Positions 51,161 through 61,228 are shown, numbered from the stretch's first letter. The stretch: 64,000 nucleotides of DNA from Alphaproteobacteria bacterium (GCA_020632915.1 JACKEP010000025.1:17747-81746), one strand, 5' to 3'. Program-made: numbers and translations. Notes: generated by a model not told the origin, from the sequence alone.

Positions 51161-53722
51161 CTATCGCGGGCCCTGCAGAAGCCTCCGCCGCAAGTCCTCC
51201 CCCGTACCCTTGAGCCGGAGCAACGTGGAATTCTGAGGGTCCATGTCCAACCCGCGAAGAAGCGCGTCCTCCAGCTGCGAAATGTGGGCACGCGCTTGCT
51301 CGACAAGACCATAGGATACTTCGATTGCGGCTTGATCGAGGAACAGCTGCGCTAGAGATCCGTATATGACTACGGAATCGCCGTCCATCCGCCGACACCG
51401 CTCGAACAGCTTCTCGGCCTTTCCGAACTCCTGTCTTCGCCTGGCAATGTGTCCCAACACGTTGAAACAGGAAGAATCCTGACTGCCAGGATACTGATTC
51501 ATCACTCGTTCCGCCGCGTCGATGTCACCGATGTCGAGATAAAGGTCGGCGAGCGCCGTATATGAAGCGGGTGAGGTTCGGCCGGTCGCAGCGCGCTTGA
51601 AGTGTCGAATCGCCTCCTTTGACTGGTCAAGGCTCTTCAGAAGCACACCCGCCCTATGGTTGAGCGGGATGTCGTCCGGTCGTCGGCGCAGTCCATCAGT
51701 GACGAGTTGAAGCGCTTCTTCCGTCTTGCCTTGCTCGTGGAGCAATTGAGCGAGCGCCGCCATCACACGGAGGTCGTCCGGCGCACGCTTGCGCGCCTCC
51801 TCTAGGAAAAACGTCGCACCAGCGAGATCACCCTCCCGGAGTAGAAGCTCACCGAGACGAGTGCTCGGAAGAGGGTCCCTCTTTCCAGCAATTGCACGCG
51901 CCTTTCGGTATAGTTCTTTCGCAGCCTCGTTCTCTCTCCATCGCGCCAAGATGTCGGCGTAACCCGTCATGTAGTGACGATTGGTCGGATAGTCGTTTAT
52001 CAGTTCTTCGAATACACCCTTGCACCTGGACCGGTCAGCTTCCGCGTCCTGACGTCCCAATGCTAGGGCATGATAGAACCTCAGCTGCGGATCGACCTTG
52101 GTGCTCATGGAAGCCGCAGCCTCTCCGAGAGCTATCAAGGTTTCGTAGTCACCGAAACGGTACAACTCTCGGGCGGCCGACGTTGCCTCGTCGATGAGTG
52201 ACCACCCGATGTTCGCCGCCTCGTCTGCAAGACCAGCCGCGCTTAGGTGGTAGTAAGCCTGTGAACCTGCGATGACGACCTGCGGATTGAGAGATTCGCC
52301 GTCCGCCTGCCAGCGTGCCTTGAAGTAGTAGCCCAAACGACGGTGCGCCTCCCGAACAACACGATGAGGGGCGAGGTTCTCGACAAGGTACTTCGCCAGC
52401 AATCCATGAAGAGCGACCCCGTCTGCTCTTGGATCGAACAAGCACAAGCGCGAGAGCCTTGTCAATGTCTGGCTGGACACACCAACGAAATCGACGAGTT
52501 GCTCTGCGCCGACGGGCAGACGTAGCAGGCCGACGGTCGCGAGCACCTCAATCTCATCGTCTGAGAGATTCGCCTGTGACAAGATGTCGGATACAACATC
52601 ACGCAGGTGCCGCTCTACAACTGTCTTGTCACGAATGGCGACGTCCAAACCTACCTGCGCTGCGTGAGCAGACCACACATGTGCGCCGAGAGGGTAGCCT
52701 TGGACAATCTGTGTGGCAGCCTCCAATTGAGTCGACGAAGCACTCCGGCGAGGGTAACTCGTCGCAAGACGATGCCGGATAACCCGCACGATGTCGGAAT
52801 CATGAAGCGCGCCCAAATTGAGCGTTCGGGTGCTTCCTACCGCTGTGGCTGGAATTTGAATGGCGATCGAGGACACCGCGATCAGTGGGAGGCTGTTCCC
52901 TTTCGGAGTGCGAGTGAGATCGGCAATCATTGCGGACATCCACTCGCTTAGCTCGCCACGTTCTGCCACGCTCTGAAGTCCATCAAGCACGACTGTCGTC
53001 TTGGAGAGATCGAGAACGGGTAGCAGATCTCGCCGCCAATATTCGATCCACCGCCCTCCAGTGAGAATGTCACTCGGAAACGAACGTCCGAGCCTTCCAG
53101 CGAGCACGGCGAGCGCAAGGGATGGACTGTTGTAGGCCTCCAGGTCGATAACGATGCTGCGCTGCTGCGGTAGCCTCGTTTCAAGCGCGTGGTTCACCAG
53201 TGCGCTCTTGCCCATGCCCGGAGGCCCAGCAACAAGAACCATGGTACAATCGGGGGAGCCGTAGCACTCCTCGATGAAGTCACATTCCTCTGATCGATTC
53301 TGGAACGCTGCATCCACGCCAACCGTTTCGGTCGGTCGTTGCTCCGCCAGCGCATCGCGCAGTTGTCCCGCAACGAATGCCGCGCCCTTTGCGCCGTCGA
53401 TCCAGAGGAGGCGGGCCATCCAGTTCGGAAACGGTGTATCGTCCATGCGAATGGGGATGACGATCACGTCCTCCCCTTGAAGCCGCCGATACCTCGTGAA
53501 CGACGTCTCTTCGTTCACCCAGGGCGACTGCGCGGCGTTCTCACTCCAGAAGACCACCACCGCTCTTGCTTCCCCGAGCGCCGCATCGATCGACTCGAAA
53601 AGCCGGTCCCCGGGTGACAATTCCCACTGGTCAAGCCAAACGTGGTCCCGACCTACCTGGTCTGCGACCGCCGTGACAAACGGCTTGTTGTGGCTGGAAT
53701 GGCTGAAGAAGAAGTGCCGCAT
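51161..53722 (-). CDS. TIR-STAND NTPase-TPR defence protein
   Basis: An 853-residue protein with three parts. TIR domain at residues 3-125: HFFFSHSSHNKPFV, then SPWVNEETSF with the catalytic-type Glu (71 or 72), as in NAD-cleaving TIRs. STAND-type NTPase: P-loop GPPGMGKS (166-173), Walker B TTVVLDGL (about 235). C-terminal TPR helices from about residue 500. The architecture resembles bacterial NLR-like antiphage proteins in which TPRs sense and TIR kills. The ATG at 53722 follows GGTGAGGGCACG; an upstream in-frame ATG at 53788 is less likely. GC is lower than neighbours, implying acquisition. Confidence 0.88.
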   Translation of the reverse strand: MRHFFFSHSSHNKPFVTAVADQVGRDHVWLDQWELSPGDRLFESIDAALGEARAVVVFWSENAAQSPWVNEETSFTRYRRLQGEDVIVIPIRMDDTPFPNWMARLLWIDGAKGAAFVAGQLRDALAEQRPTETVGVDAAFQNRSEECDFIEECYGSPDCTMVLVAGPPGMGKSALVNHALETRLPQQRSIVIDLEAYNSPSLALAVLAGRLGRSFPSDILTGGRWIEYWRRDLLPVLDLSKTTVVLDGLQSVAERGELSEWMSAMIADLTRTPKGNSLPLIAVSSIAIQIPATAVGSTRTLNLGALHDSDIVRVIRHRLATSYPRRSASSTQLEAATQIVQGYPLGAHVWSAHAAQVGLDVAIRDKTVVERHLRDVVSDILSQANLSDDEIEVLATVGLLRLPVGAEQLVDFVGVSSQTLTRLSRLCLFDPRADGVALHGLLAKYLVENLAPHRVVREAHRRLGYYFKARWQADGESLNPQVVIAGSQAYYHLSAAGLADEAANIGWSLIDEATSAARELYRFGDYETLIALGEAAASMSTKVDPQLRFYHALALGRQDAEADRSRCKGVFEELINDYPTNRHYMTGYADILARWRENEAAKELYRKARAIAGKRDPLPSTRLGELLLREGDLAGATFFLEEARKRAPDDLRVMAALAQLLHEQGKTEEALQLVTDGLRRRPDDIPLNHRAGVLLKSLDQSKEAIRHFKRAATGRTSPASYTALADLYLDIGDIDAAERVMNQYPGSQDSSCFNVLGHIARRRQEFGKAEKLFERCRRMDGDSVVIYGSLAQLFLDQAAIEVSYGLVEQARAHISQLEDALLRGLDMDPQNSTLLRLKGTGEDLRRRLLQGPR

Positions 53723-53812
53723 CGTGCCCTCACCAATGGTCGAACTGCGCTTGGGTGGTCGTGTATCCGTTCGATGACAGTAGACCAACCATTGAAAAGT
53801 ACTAGAAAATGC

Positions 53813-55354
53813 TCATCGGGCTGCGCTCCCGAGGTCACCCAGGATCTCCTCGATCTGCTCCAGCGCGCTCCGTAGATCCTCCGCGATCTCGGCCGCGATC
53901 TCATCCGGCTCGGGCAGGTTCTCCGCGTCGAGCAGGCTGTCGTCCTTCAACCAGAACAGGTCCAGGCTGCACTTGTCGCGGTTGACGAGCTCGTCGTAGT
54001 CGTAGGCCCGCCAGCGCTCGCCCTCGACGCGGGGCGTGGCCTGGTAGGCGGCGACGAAGGGGTCGAGGTCCGCGCGCTTCATCGGGTTGGTCTTGAGCGT
54101 GAAGTGCTGGTTCGTCCGCAGGTCGTAGACCCACAGCTTGCGCGTCCACGGGTTCGGGCTCGCCGGCTTGCGGTCGAAGAACAGGACGTTCGCCTTCACG
54201 CCCTGGGCGTAGAAGATGCCGGTGGGCAGGCGCAGCAGGGTGTGAACGTCGCACTCGTGGAGCAGCTTGCGGCGGATCGTCTCGCCCGCGCCGCCCTCGA
54301 ACAGCACGTTGTCGGGCACGACGACGGCGGCGCGGCCGTGGATCTTGAGCAGCGACTTGACGTGCTGGACGAAGTTGAGCTGCTTGTTGGTCGTGCTCGC
54401 CCAGAAGTCCTCGCGCTCGTAGGTGATGCTCTCGCGGGCGGTGTCGCCGTCGTCGGCGACGACGAGGATGCTCGACTTCCGGCCGAAGGGCGGGTTGGTG
54501 AGCACGACGTCGAAGCGGTCGGCGCCGAGCTCGCGCAGGCCGTCGTCGGTGCGGACGGGGAGGCGGTGGTCGATCTCGGCGTCGGCCTGCTCGGGGCTCT
54601 TGCCCTTGGCGATCAGCGTCGCGCGGAGCTTGTCGAGCTCCTGGGGCGTCGGGCCGACGTTGTGGAGGAGGAGGTTCATCGCGCACAGGCGGGTGACGCC
54701 CTGGACGATCTCGACCCCGCGCAGCGCGTCGAGGCGCAGGTGCTCGCGCTGCTCGCGGGTCAGGTCGGGGTGCTCGGCGGTGAGCCACTGGTGGGCGGCG
54801 AGCAGGAAGCCGCCGGTGCCGCAGGCGGGGTCCACGATCGTCTCGCCGGGACGGGGGGCCACGGCGGCGACCATCGCGTCGATGAGCGGGCGCGGGGTGA
54901 AGTACTGCCCGGCCCCGGACTTGGTGTCCTGGGCGTTGCGCTCCAGGAGGCCCTCGTAGGCGTCGCCCTTGATGTCGGCGCCGACCATGACCCACTGCTC
55001 CTTGTCGATCAGGTCGCTGACCAGACGTTTGAGCTTGGCGGGGTCCTGGATCTTGTTCTGCGCCTTGCGGAACACCAGCCCGAGCAGGCCGTGCTGCTTG
55101 CCGAGGTGCTCGAGCAGCAGCCGGTAGTGGTGCTCCAGTTCCGCGCCGCCGCGGGCGGTGAGGCTCGGCCAGTCGTAGCCGGCGGGCACGGGCGACGGGC
55201 GCTTCCACGGCGGCTTCGTCTGCTCGTCGGCCATCTTCAGGAACAGCAGGTAGGTGAGCTGTTCGAGGTAGTCCCCGTAGGACAGGCCGTCGTCGCGCAG
55301 GACGTTGCAGTAGGACCACAGCTTGTTGACGATGCGGTTGGCGTCGGCGCTCAT
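53813..55354 (-). CDS. hsdM: Type I restriction-modification DNA methyltransferase subunit HsdM
   Basis: A 513-residue N6-adenine methyltransferase subunit. N-terminal helical region (SYGDYLEQLTYLLFLKMADE), then the SAM motif DPACGTGGF (about residue 176) preceded by GAGQYFTPRPL, and catalytic NPPF (about 286). C-terminal coiled coil for contact with HsdS. It methylates the site chosen by HsdS. The start overlaps the previous stop (TGATG), so it is translated with gene Y. Last gene of the five-gene operon; the order differs from the usual R-M-S because two genes lie between S and M. Confidence 0.95.
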   Translation of the reverse strand: MSADANRIVNKLWSYCNVLRDDGLSYGDYLEQLTYLLFLKMADEQTKPPWKRPSPVPAGYDWPSLTARGGAELEHHYRLLLEHLGKQHGLLGLVFRKAQNKIQDPAKLKRLVSDLIDKEQWVMVGADIKGDAYEGLLERNAQDTKSGAGQYFTPRPLIDAMVAAVAPRPGETIVDPACGTGGFLLAAHQWLTAEHPDLTREQREHLRLDALRGVEIVQGVTRLCAMNLLLHNVGPTPQELDKLRATLIAKGKSPEQADAEIDHRLPVRTDDGLRELGADRFDVVLTNPPFGRKSSILVVADDGDTARESITYEREDFWASTTNKQLNFVQHVKSLLKIHGRAAVVVPDNVLFEGGAGETIRRKLLHECDVHTLLRLPTGIFYAQGVKANVLFFDRKPASPNPWTRKLWVYDLRTNQHFTLKTNPMKRADLDPFVAAYQATPRVEGERWRAYDYDELVNRDKCSLDLFWLKDDSLLDAENLPEPDEIAAEIAEDLRSALEQIEEILGDLGSAAR

Positions 55355-55968
55355 CACTCCACCTTTCCAGCAACAAAAGCAGCCAATTCGTTGGCGAGGT
55401 CCTTGATCTTCTGTCCGTCGTCTAAGGACTCCAGGGTGACGAGGGGACGCCACTCGAAGTCGTCAGCGAGGTGGAGGTGCTTGGTCGGGTTCGTACCGAG
55501 GCCGAGCAGAGCGCCCTGGTGCCGCTGGTCGTTGACCGCTTCGCCGAGCTCTCGAAGGTAGGAGTCATGGAAGGCGTGCGCCTTTCCCCACGTCTTGAAT
55601 GTCACCAGGCCTGATCCAACCGCGATCTGCGGCGGAAGGAGGGGGCTGAGGTCGGTCGCGCGATTCGACCAGAAGCAGAGGTAGATCAGCCCCATCGGAA
55701 CACTTGGCTCGACGTTGCCGTTCTCTGCCATCCAGTCGGCGACCTTGCCGCGGCCGTTGCCCACGATCTCATCGTCCGCCCGAGTCACACCGATCAACCA
55801 CCATCGCGGAAGCGCAGCAGTGCCGCAGTTCCATGTGGTCGAGTATTCGAAGTGCTTGAGGCCCCGTCCTTCCGAAGCGCGGATCAGCTCATCGTGGATA
55901 TGCCTTGCGAAGTCGAAGGTGCGGAACACCGTCTCAAGGCCGTTCATGACTTGCAGGGACCAGCTCAT
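55354..55968 (-). CDS. Unknown gene Y embedded in the type I RM operon
   Basis: A 204-residue cytoplasmic protein with no recognised family. Contains FDFARHIHDELIRASEGR and HFEYSTTWNCGTAALPRWWL, and a C-terminal helix (DDGQKIKDLANELAAFVAGK). Several Trp and one Cys are seen. ATG overlaps gene X's stop (ATGA) and its own stop overlaps the hsdM start (TGATG), so it must be made with X and HsdM. An accessory subunit or effector of the RM complex is possible, by inference. Confidence 0.75.
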   Translation of the reverse strand: MSWSLQVMNGLETVFRTFDFARHIHDELIRASEGRGLKHFEYSTTWNCGTAALPRWWLIGVTRADDEIVGNGRGKVADWMAENGNVEPSVPMGLIYLCFWSNRATDLSPLLPPQIAVGSGLVTFKTWGKAHAFHDSYLRELGEAVNDQRHQGALLGLGTNPTKHLHLADDFEWRPLVTLESLDDGQKIKDLANELAAFVAGKVE

Positions 55969-56882
55969 GGGCTCGCTCCGATGTAGGTGTCACCGACCCT
56001 CGTGAACAGCTTGTTCGGATCGCAATCGAGCAAGGACGGTCGTTCCCCAGCGAGGGCGACGTACCGGTCCTCCACCACCTCGGTCGAGCCCCGCTCAACG
56101 ACGCCGAGCCAACTCACTGCCGGCGCATAGCCAGCCAGCGCCAAGTACTCTGCCAGCCCTGCGAACAGACCTCTGTACGCCCAACTTCGGCGCTCCAGGC
56201 CCTTGACGAGATCGGCACAGTCCTGCCACGACAGGTGGAGGAGGTTCGGCCACGCTTCGGTGGGCAGGGCCTTGGACTCGGCCTCACGGTCGCCGGTGGC
56301 GAGGTAGTGAGCTCGATGCGCGCACCAAGACCATAGGTCGTGGCCCGCTAGGTCCTTGGGGGCGCCGGGCCAGAGGTCTGGCCGACCTCCTTCGGGCCAG
56401 GGAAGCGAAGGCGTCTTGTTGAGGAGCAGCAGCCACAGTTCGTCGGCAGGCGGGTGCAAGGCGCGTAGGACCACCCACTGCTGGGAGAGTTGTTCTGCTT
56501 CCACCGCTTTGGAGTGCTCGGACTCGACGTAGATGAGGCAGCGTCGCTCCCGACCGTCGATGCCCCACTTGTGCCAGTACAGGCTGATCAGTGCATCGGG
56601 GGTCACAGACCCCTTGTTTCGCTCGCTCACTTCGCCGAAGCGCACACCCATTCCGTCCGGGACCTCCAGCGTGGGCCAGGGGGAAACCGACACCTCGTCT
56701 GGGAGCTGCTCATCGGACCAAATGAGAAGCGCGCCATCGCGGGTCGGATGGGCCTTGTTGGCACGCGCGAGCCGCTCCATGAACGGGTAGAGCAACTCGG
56801 CGTCTGCCAGGTAGTGCATGAGTCCAAAGACCGCGGAGGTGAGGCCGTCCTCGTCAATGCGACCCTTGGCGAATCCGAACAT
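55965..56882 (-). CDS. Unknown gene X embedded in the type I RM operon, possible PD-(D/E)xK-like nuclease
   Basis: A 305-residue protein of no recognised family. A PD-(D/E)xK-like layout can be traced: an acidic N-terminal helix (Glu11), PD at residues 95-96 (SVTPDALISL), then a hydrophobic strand with acids (CLIYVESEHSK, Glu120, Glu122 and Lys125) and a following helix (AEQLSQQWVVL). If correct it would be a divergent nuclease or inactive relative; this is inference from motif spacing. ATG at 56882 overlaps hsdS's stop (TGATG); its stop overlaps the start of gene Y (ATGA). Base composition is a little lower in GC than hsd genes. Confidence 0.75.
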   Translation of the reverse strand: MFGFAKGRIDEDGLTSAVFGLMHYLADAELLYPFMERLARANKAHPTRDGALLIWSDEQLPDEVSVSPWPTLEVPDGMGVRFGEVSERNKGSVTPDALISLYWHKWGIDGRERRCLIYVESEHSKAVEAEQLSQQWVVLRALHPPADELWLLLLNKTPSLPWPEGGRPDLWPGAPKDLAGHDLWSWCAHRAHYLATGDREAESKALPTEAWPNLLHLSWQDCADLVKGLERRSWAYRGLFAGLAEYLALAGYAPAVSWLGVVERGSTEVVEDRYVALAGERPSLLDCDPNKLFTRVGDTYIGASP

Positions 56883-58297
56883 CAGGGCACCCCGCTGAAC
56901 AAGGGCATCTGCGGCTCGGCCGCCAGCAGGGGCGCGTCGGCCTCGGCGGGCACCAGTCGGCCCTCGAAGGCGCGCTTGAGCACCGCCTGCCGCAGCCGGT
57001 CGCAGCGCGCCAGGTTGGCGTCGAGCGTGGCGTCGAGGGCGTCGAGCACGGAGAGGCGGCGGTCCACCTCGGCGACGATGCGGTGCTGCTCGGCGAGCGG
57101 GGGGAGCGGGATCGCGATCTCGCGGATACCGCCCAAGCCAAGGCGCGGGCGCCCGATGCCGTGGATCTTGTCCGTGGTGCGCTTGCGGACGGGTGGCGAG
57201 TTCAGCGCCGCGTTGAGGTACGCGACGGATACCCGCGCCGTGGTCGAGAATCGGATGCAGTCGGCCTTCACGATCGCGCTGCCGAGCCACTCAGGGATGA
57301 TGCAGGCCCGAGGGAGCGTCTCGCCGAGCGACGCGATCACGAGGTCACCGCCCTTGATCTTGTGTTTTCGGAGGCTCTCGAAGTGCTCGTCGGTGATGTG
57401 CGCTCGCTCGTCGCGGAACGCGCCGTCGCCGATGTTCTGCAAGCGCACGACGCGAGGGCCGCTGTCGACGTAGTGGGCGCTCTTGAGGTTGGAGCCGAAA
57501 GGGCCGTCACAGAGCCCCTTTCCGCCGTCACCGGCGAGGTCGTCCACGCTCGCCCAGCACCACCCCTCCGGCAGCCCCGGCACCCCCTCCGTCTCCGGCT
57601 TCACCGGCTCCTTGTACTTGCCCCGCGCCCCGCTCGCGGCCCACGCCGCCTTGCGCTCGGCGAGGATGCGGTCGAGGAGCACCGCCGCCGGCTCGTAGTC
57701 GCGGCCCTCGGCGCGGGCGAGCGCGGCTTCGGTGGGCACCAGCCGGCCCTCGACGGCGGCCTTGAGCACGCTCGCGCGGGCGCGCTTCACGTTGGCCTTG
57801 GCGCGGGTCAGCGAGGCGACGGCGGCGTCGAGGCGGGAGAAGTGCGTCTCGATGGCGGCCACGATGCGGTCCTGCTCCTCCAAGGGCGGGACGACGAGAG
57901 GAATCTCCTTCATCGGCCCCTGGGGCAGCTTCGCGCGCGTTGTGCCGCTCACAAAGGGCCGGTAGTCGACTTGGTTGAGTTGGTGCAGCAGGAAGCGATT
58001 GGTCATGCGCCGACCGGCACGAAGGACGTGCGCGTGGTTGTTGACCCACGCCGGGCCGTGGATTCGGTAGGCCACGTCGCGCGTTCGGTCGAAGAACGGC
58101 GCACCGTCCTCACCCAGCAACACGAGTTCCTCGTTGAACAGCGCGTCGTCGATCCAGCCCACCTCCCCGGTCGCTCCGTAGTAGGGCACGGCTCCAACGC
58201 GATTCGCGCGCTCCTTCGCGTTGACGGGCACCCGCTTGCTGTCGAGGATCTCGACCTCATCACCAAGCGTTGCCTTGTTCCAGTGTGACGGGATCAC
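56882..58297 (-). CDS. hsdS: Type I restriction-modification specificity subunit HsdS
   Basis: A 471-residue protein with two target-recognition domains separated by long helices. TRD1 is residues 1-135 (HWNKATLGDEVEILDSKRVP), followed by the conserved helix start PPLEEQDRIVAAIETHFSRL. TRD2 begins GLPEGWCWASVDDLAG, followed by PPLAEQHRIVAEVDRRLSVL. HsdS determines the bipartite target of the complex. GTG at 58297 overlaps the hsdR stop (GTGA); its own stop overlaps gene X (TGATG). Confidence 0.95.
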   Translation of the reverse strand: MIPSHWNKATLGDEVEILDSKRVPVNAKERANRVGAVPYYGATGEVGWIDDALFNEELVLLGEDGAPFFDRTRDVAYRIHGPAWVNNHAHVLRAGRRMTNRFLLHQLNQVDYRPFVSGTTRAKLPQGPMKEIPLVVPPLEEQDRIVAAIETHFSRLDAAVASLTRAKANVKRARASVLKAAVEGRLVPTEAALARAEGRDYEPAAVLLDRILAERKAAWAASGARGKYKEPVKPETEGVPGLPEGWCWASVDDLAGDGGKGLCDGPFGSNLKSAHYVDSGPRVVRLQNIGDGAFRDERAHITDEHFESLRKHKIKGGDLVIASLGETLPRACIIPEWLGSAIVKADCIRFSTTARVSVAYLNAALNSPPVRKRTTDKIHGIGRPRLGLGGIREIAIPLPPLAEQHRIVAEVDRRLSVLDALDATLDANLARCDRLRQAVLKRAFEGRLVPAEADAPLLAAEPQMPLFSGVP

Positions 58298-61166
58298 GCC
58301 ACCAACTCCCGGTTCAACTCGTCCACGATCCCCTCCAGCTCCTCACCGAACAGGCTCCACACCTTCCCGAGCCCGCCGCGCTCGGCGAACGGCGTCTCGT
58401 CGAAGTCCTCCATCCGCACTTCCAGATCCACGACGATGCGGTCGCGGATGAGGGTGAGCCAGCCCACCTGCTCCTCGGTGAACGACCGCCCCCGGTTCCC
58501 CTGCTGGGCCAGCCAGTTCTCGAAGCGCGCGGCGGCCTGGTCGGCGTAGCTCACGAGCTCGGGTTCCACGCCCATCGCGTGCCGGGCCAGGCTGATCAGG
58601 TCCGTCAGCAGCCGACCGCGCGACGCCCCGCGCACCCGGTCCTTCTCGACGCGCTCGTAGGCGGCCCAGAGCGCCTCGCCGGTCCACTGGCGCGGCGGGC
58701 GCTGGATGGCGGCGACGAGCTCCATCAGCTGCTTGCGGGTGAGCCGCTGGGCGTAGGGGCGGTCGTAGAGCACCATCAGCGCGTCGATCTCGTCCTTGTG
58801 GTCCTTGCAGAAGGACTCGAACTCGCCGATCAGCGCCTTGTCCGCGTCGTGGTCCGGGGCGAGATCGGCGCGCACGCCGCTCCGGGTCACCTCGTCGAGC
58901 GTCACCACGTCGAGGGTGACCTCCTGGGCCTTGCGGACCTCCAGCAGCGCCTCGCAGAGCTTCCGGGGTCGTAGGCGATGGGGGCGGCGGCCTCCTCGCG
59001 GAGCGCCGCCTGCGCCGCCTGCACCTGCGCCTCGGTGACCTCGGCCCCGTCGGGCAGCCCGGTCATCTGCCGCGCGCGGGCGTCCTCGGCGTCGGGGTCG
59101 AGCCGGTCGAGGATGCCGGCGACCAGCTCGCGCAGCGGCACCCCGCCGCTCGCGGCCTCGATCTGCTCCTTCTGGACGGGCGACAGCCGGCGGTCCATGC
59201 GGTCGAGGCGGGCGGCCAGGGTCGCGAGCACGTCCTCGTCGCGGTTGCCGGCGCGCACGAGCTCCAGCAGCTTCGGGAAGCTGATGCCGCGCTCGCGGTC
59301 GAGCGGCGGGTCGGCCTTCTGCTCCTCCATCACGCCCACGCAGTCCACGACGACGAAGTGGGTCTTGTGCTTCGCGTCGGGCGTGACGGCCTGGAAGTCG
59401 GCGTCGGGGATGACGCGCACCCCGCGCCCCTTCATCTGCTCGAACAGTCCCCGCGACTTCACCGAGCGCAGGAACACCACGCACTCGAGCGGCTTGATGT
59501 CGGTGCCGGTGGCGATCATGTCCACGGTGACGGCCACGCGCGGATTGTAGCTGTTGCGGAACGCCTGGATGAGCTCCTCGGGCTTGTGCGAGGCGCTCTT
59601 GCGCTTGGCGTCGCCGACCTCGCGCTCGGGCTTGTAGGTCACCTTGACCGCGGCCTCGTTCGACAACGGCCACTCCTCACGGAGAATGCGGAGAATGTCC
59701 TCGGCGTGGTCGTCGGACTTGGCGAAGATCAGCGTCTTCGGGATCTCGGTGCGGCCGGGGAAGATCTCGGTGAACATCTTGGCCCGGAGCTCGCGGATCA
59801 CGGTGCGGATCTGGTCGGGCACGACGACGCTGCGGTCCACCTGGCTGGCGGCGTAGGTCAGGTCCTCGTCGAGCGCCTCCCAGCGCACCTCGCGCGTGGC
59901 CCGGTCGCGCTTGCCGACCACGGTGTCGGGCTCGGCGACGACCATCGCGCCGCCCTCGGTGACGCGGGTGCGGATCTCGTAGACTTGGAACGGCACGTTC
60001 ACGCGGTCGCGCACAGCGTGGGTGTGCGTGTACTCGCTGACGACGTTCTTGTGGAAGAAGGCGTAGGTGTGCTTCGCGGGCGTGGCGGTGAGCCCGACCA
60101 GGCTGGCGTCGAAGTACTCCAACACCTGCCGCCACAGCGCGTAGATGGAGCGGTGGCACTCGTCGACCACCACCACGTCGAAGAACTCGGGCGGGAGCAG
60201 CGGGTTGTAGGCGACCGGCGGCGGCTCGCGGACCAGCGCCGAGCCGCTGCCGGTGAAGGCCGAGCCCTCCTCCAACGCGTCGTCGAAGGACTCCTCGCCC
60301 TTGAGGATCGAGTAGAGCCGCTGGATGGTCGTGATGACGACCTTGTTGACCGGATCGACCCTGTTGTGGGTGAGGTTCGTGACGTTGTAGAGCTCGGTGA
60401 ACTTCCTGCCGTCGTCGGGCGTGGTGTACGCCTGGAACTCCTTGAGCGCCTGGCGGCCGAGGTTGCCCCGGTCCACGAGGAACAGCACCCGCTTCGCGCC
60501 GCCCTCCTTCACGAGCCGGTAGATCGACGAGATCGCGGTGAAGGTCTTGCCGGAGCCGGTCGCCATCTGGACGAGCGCGCGGGGCCTGCCCTCACGGAAG
60601 CTGGCTTCGAGGTTCTGCACGGCGCGGATCTGCGCGGGCCACATGCCGGCGGTGTTGAGCGCCGGGGCGAGGCGCATCCGGCCCTTCAGCGTTGGCGCGG
60701 CGGGGGCACCGGGCTTGCCGGCCCGCCGGTCGAGCTCGGCGTCGAGCCAGGCGCGCAGGGCCTCGGGCTGGTGGAAGGCGAACACGCGGCGGGCGGTCGG
60801 GTCGGGGTCGAGGCCGTTGGTGAACCACGTCTCGACGCCGGTGCTCTCGTACAGGAAGGGCAGCGGGCGGACGGGCACCTGCAAGGGCTTCGGAGCCTTG
60901 GCGGCGTAGTCGCGGGTCTGCGCCTCGATGCTCGACAGCGTGACGCCCGCCTTCTTCGCCTCGACCACGCCGACGAGCAGGTTGCCGAGGAACAGCAGGT
61001 AGTCGGCGGGGCCGGCGCTGGTCTGGAACTCGCGGATCGCGACGCCGGGGGCGGCGGCGAGGTTCATCGCGGCGCGATCCTGCACGTCCCAGCCCGCCGC
61101 GATCAGCATGGCGTCGATCTGGCGTCGGGCGCGCTGTTCGGGGTTGTCGGGATCGGCAGGGACCAT
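58294..61166 (-). CDS. hsdR: Type I restriction enzyme subunit HsdR, apparent frameshift
   Basis: The motor-nuclease subunit. N-terminal PD-(D/E)xK-like nuclease with GNLLVGVVEAKKAG (about residue 70), helicase Walker A ATGSGKT (about 204), DEAD-box variant DECH (about 335), SF2 motif III TATPAKHT, and motif VI-like QMKGRGVRVI. The frame changes near 58965-58968: before it PIAYDP reads into SSARRC and soon stops, while one extra C would give PRKLCEALLEVRKAQEV, the expected continuation. A run of four G on the plus strand marks the site. Either a real frameshift or an assembly error. ATG at 61166 has weak GGAAG. Confidence 0.85.
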
Positions 61167-61211
61167 GCGGCTTCCAAGCTCCAGTGCGGATGAGGATTGT
61201 CGCAGAACCCT

Positions 61212-61228
61212 CCACGGATCAAGCGTGG
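61212..61228. promoter_or_regulatory. Small palindrome upstream of hsdR
   Basis: CCACG-N7-CGTGG, 46 nt before the hsdR ATG, in a 263-nt gap otherwise without visible features up to the IS3 element. A possible operator of the RM operon; short and could be chance. Confidence 0.25.
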
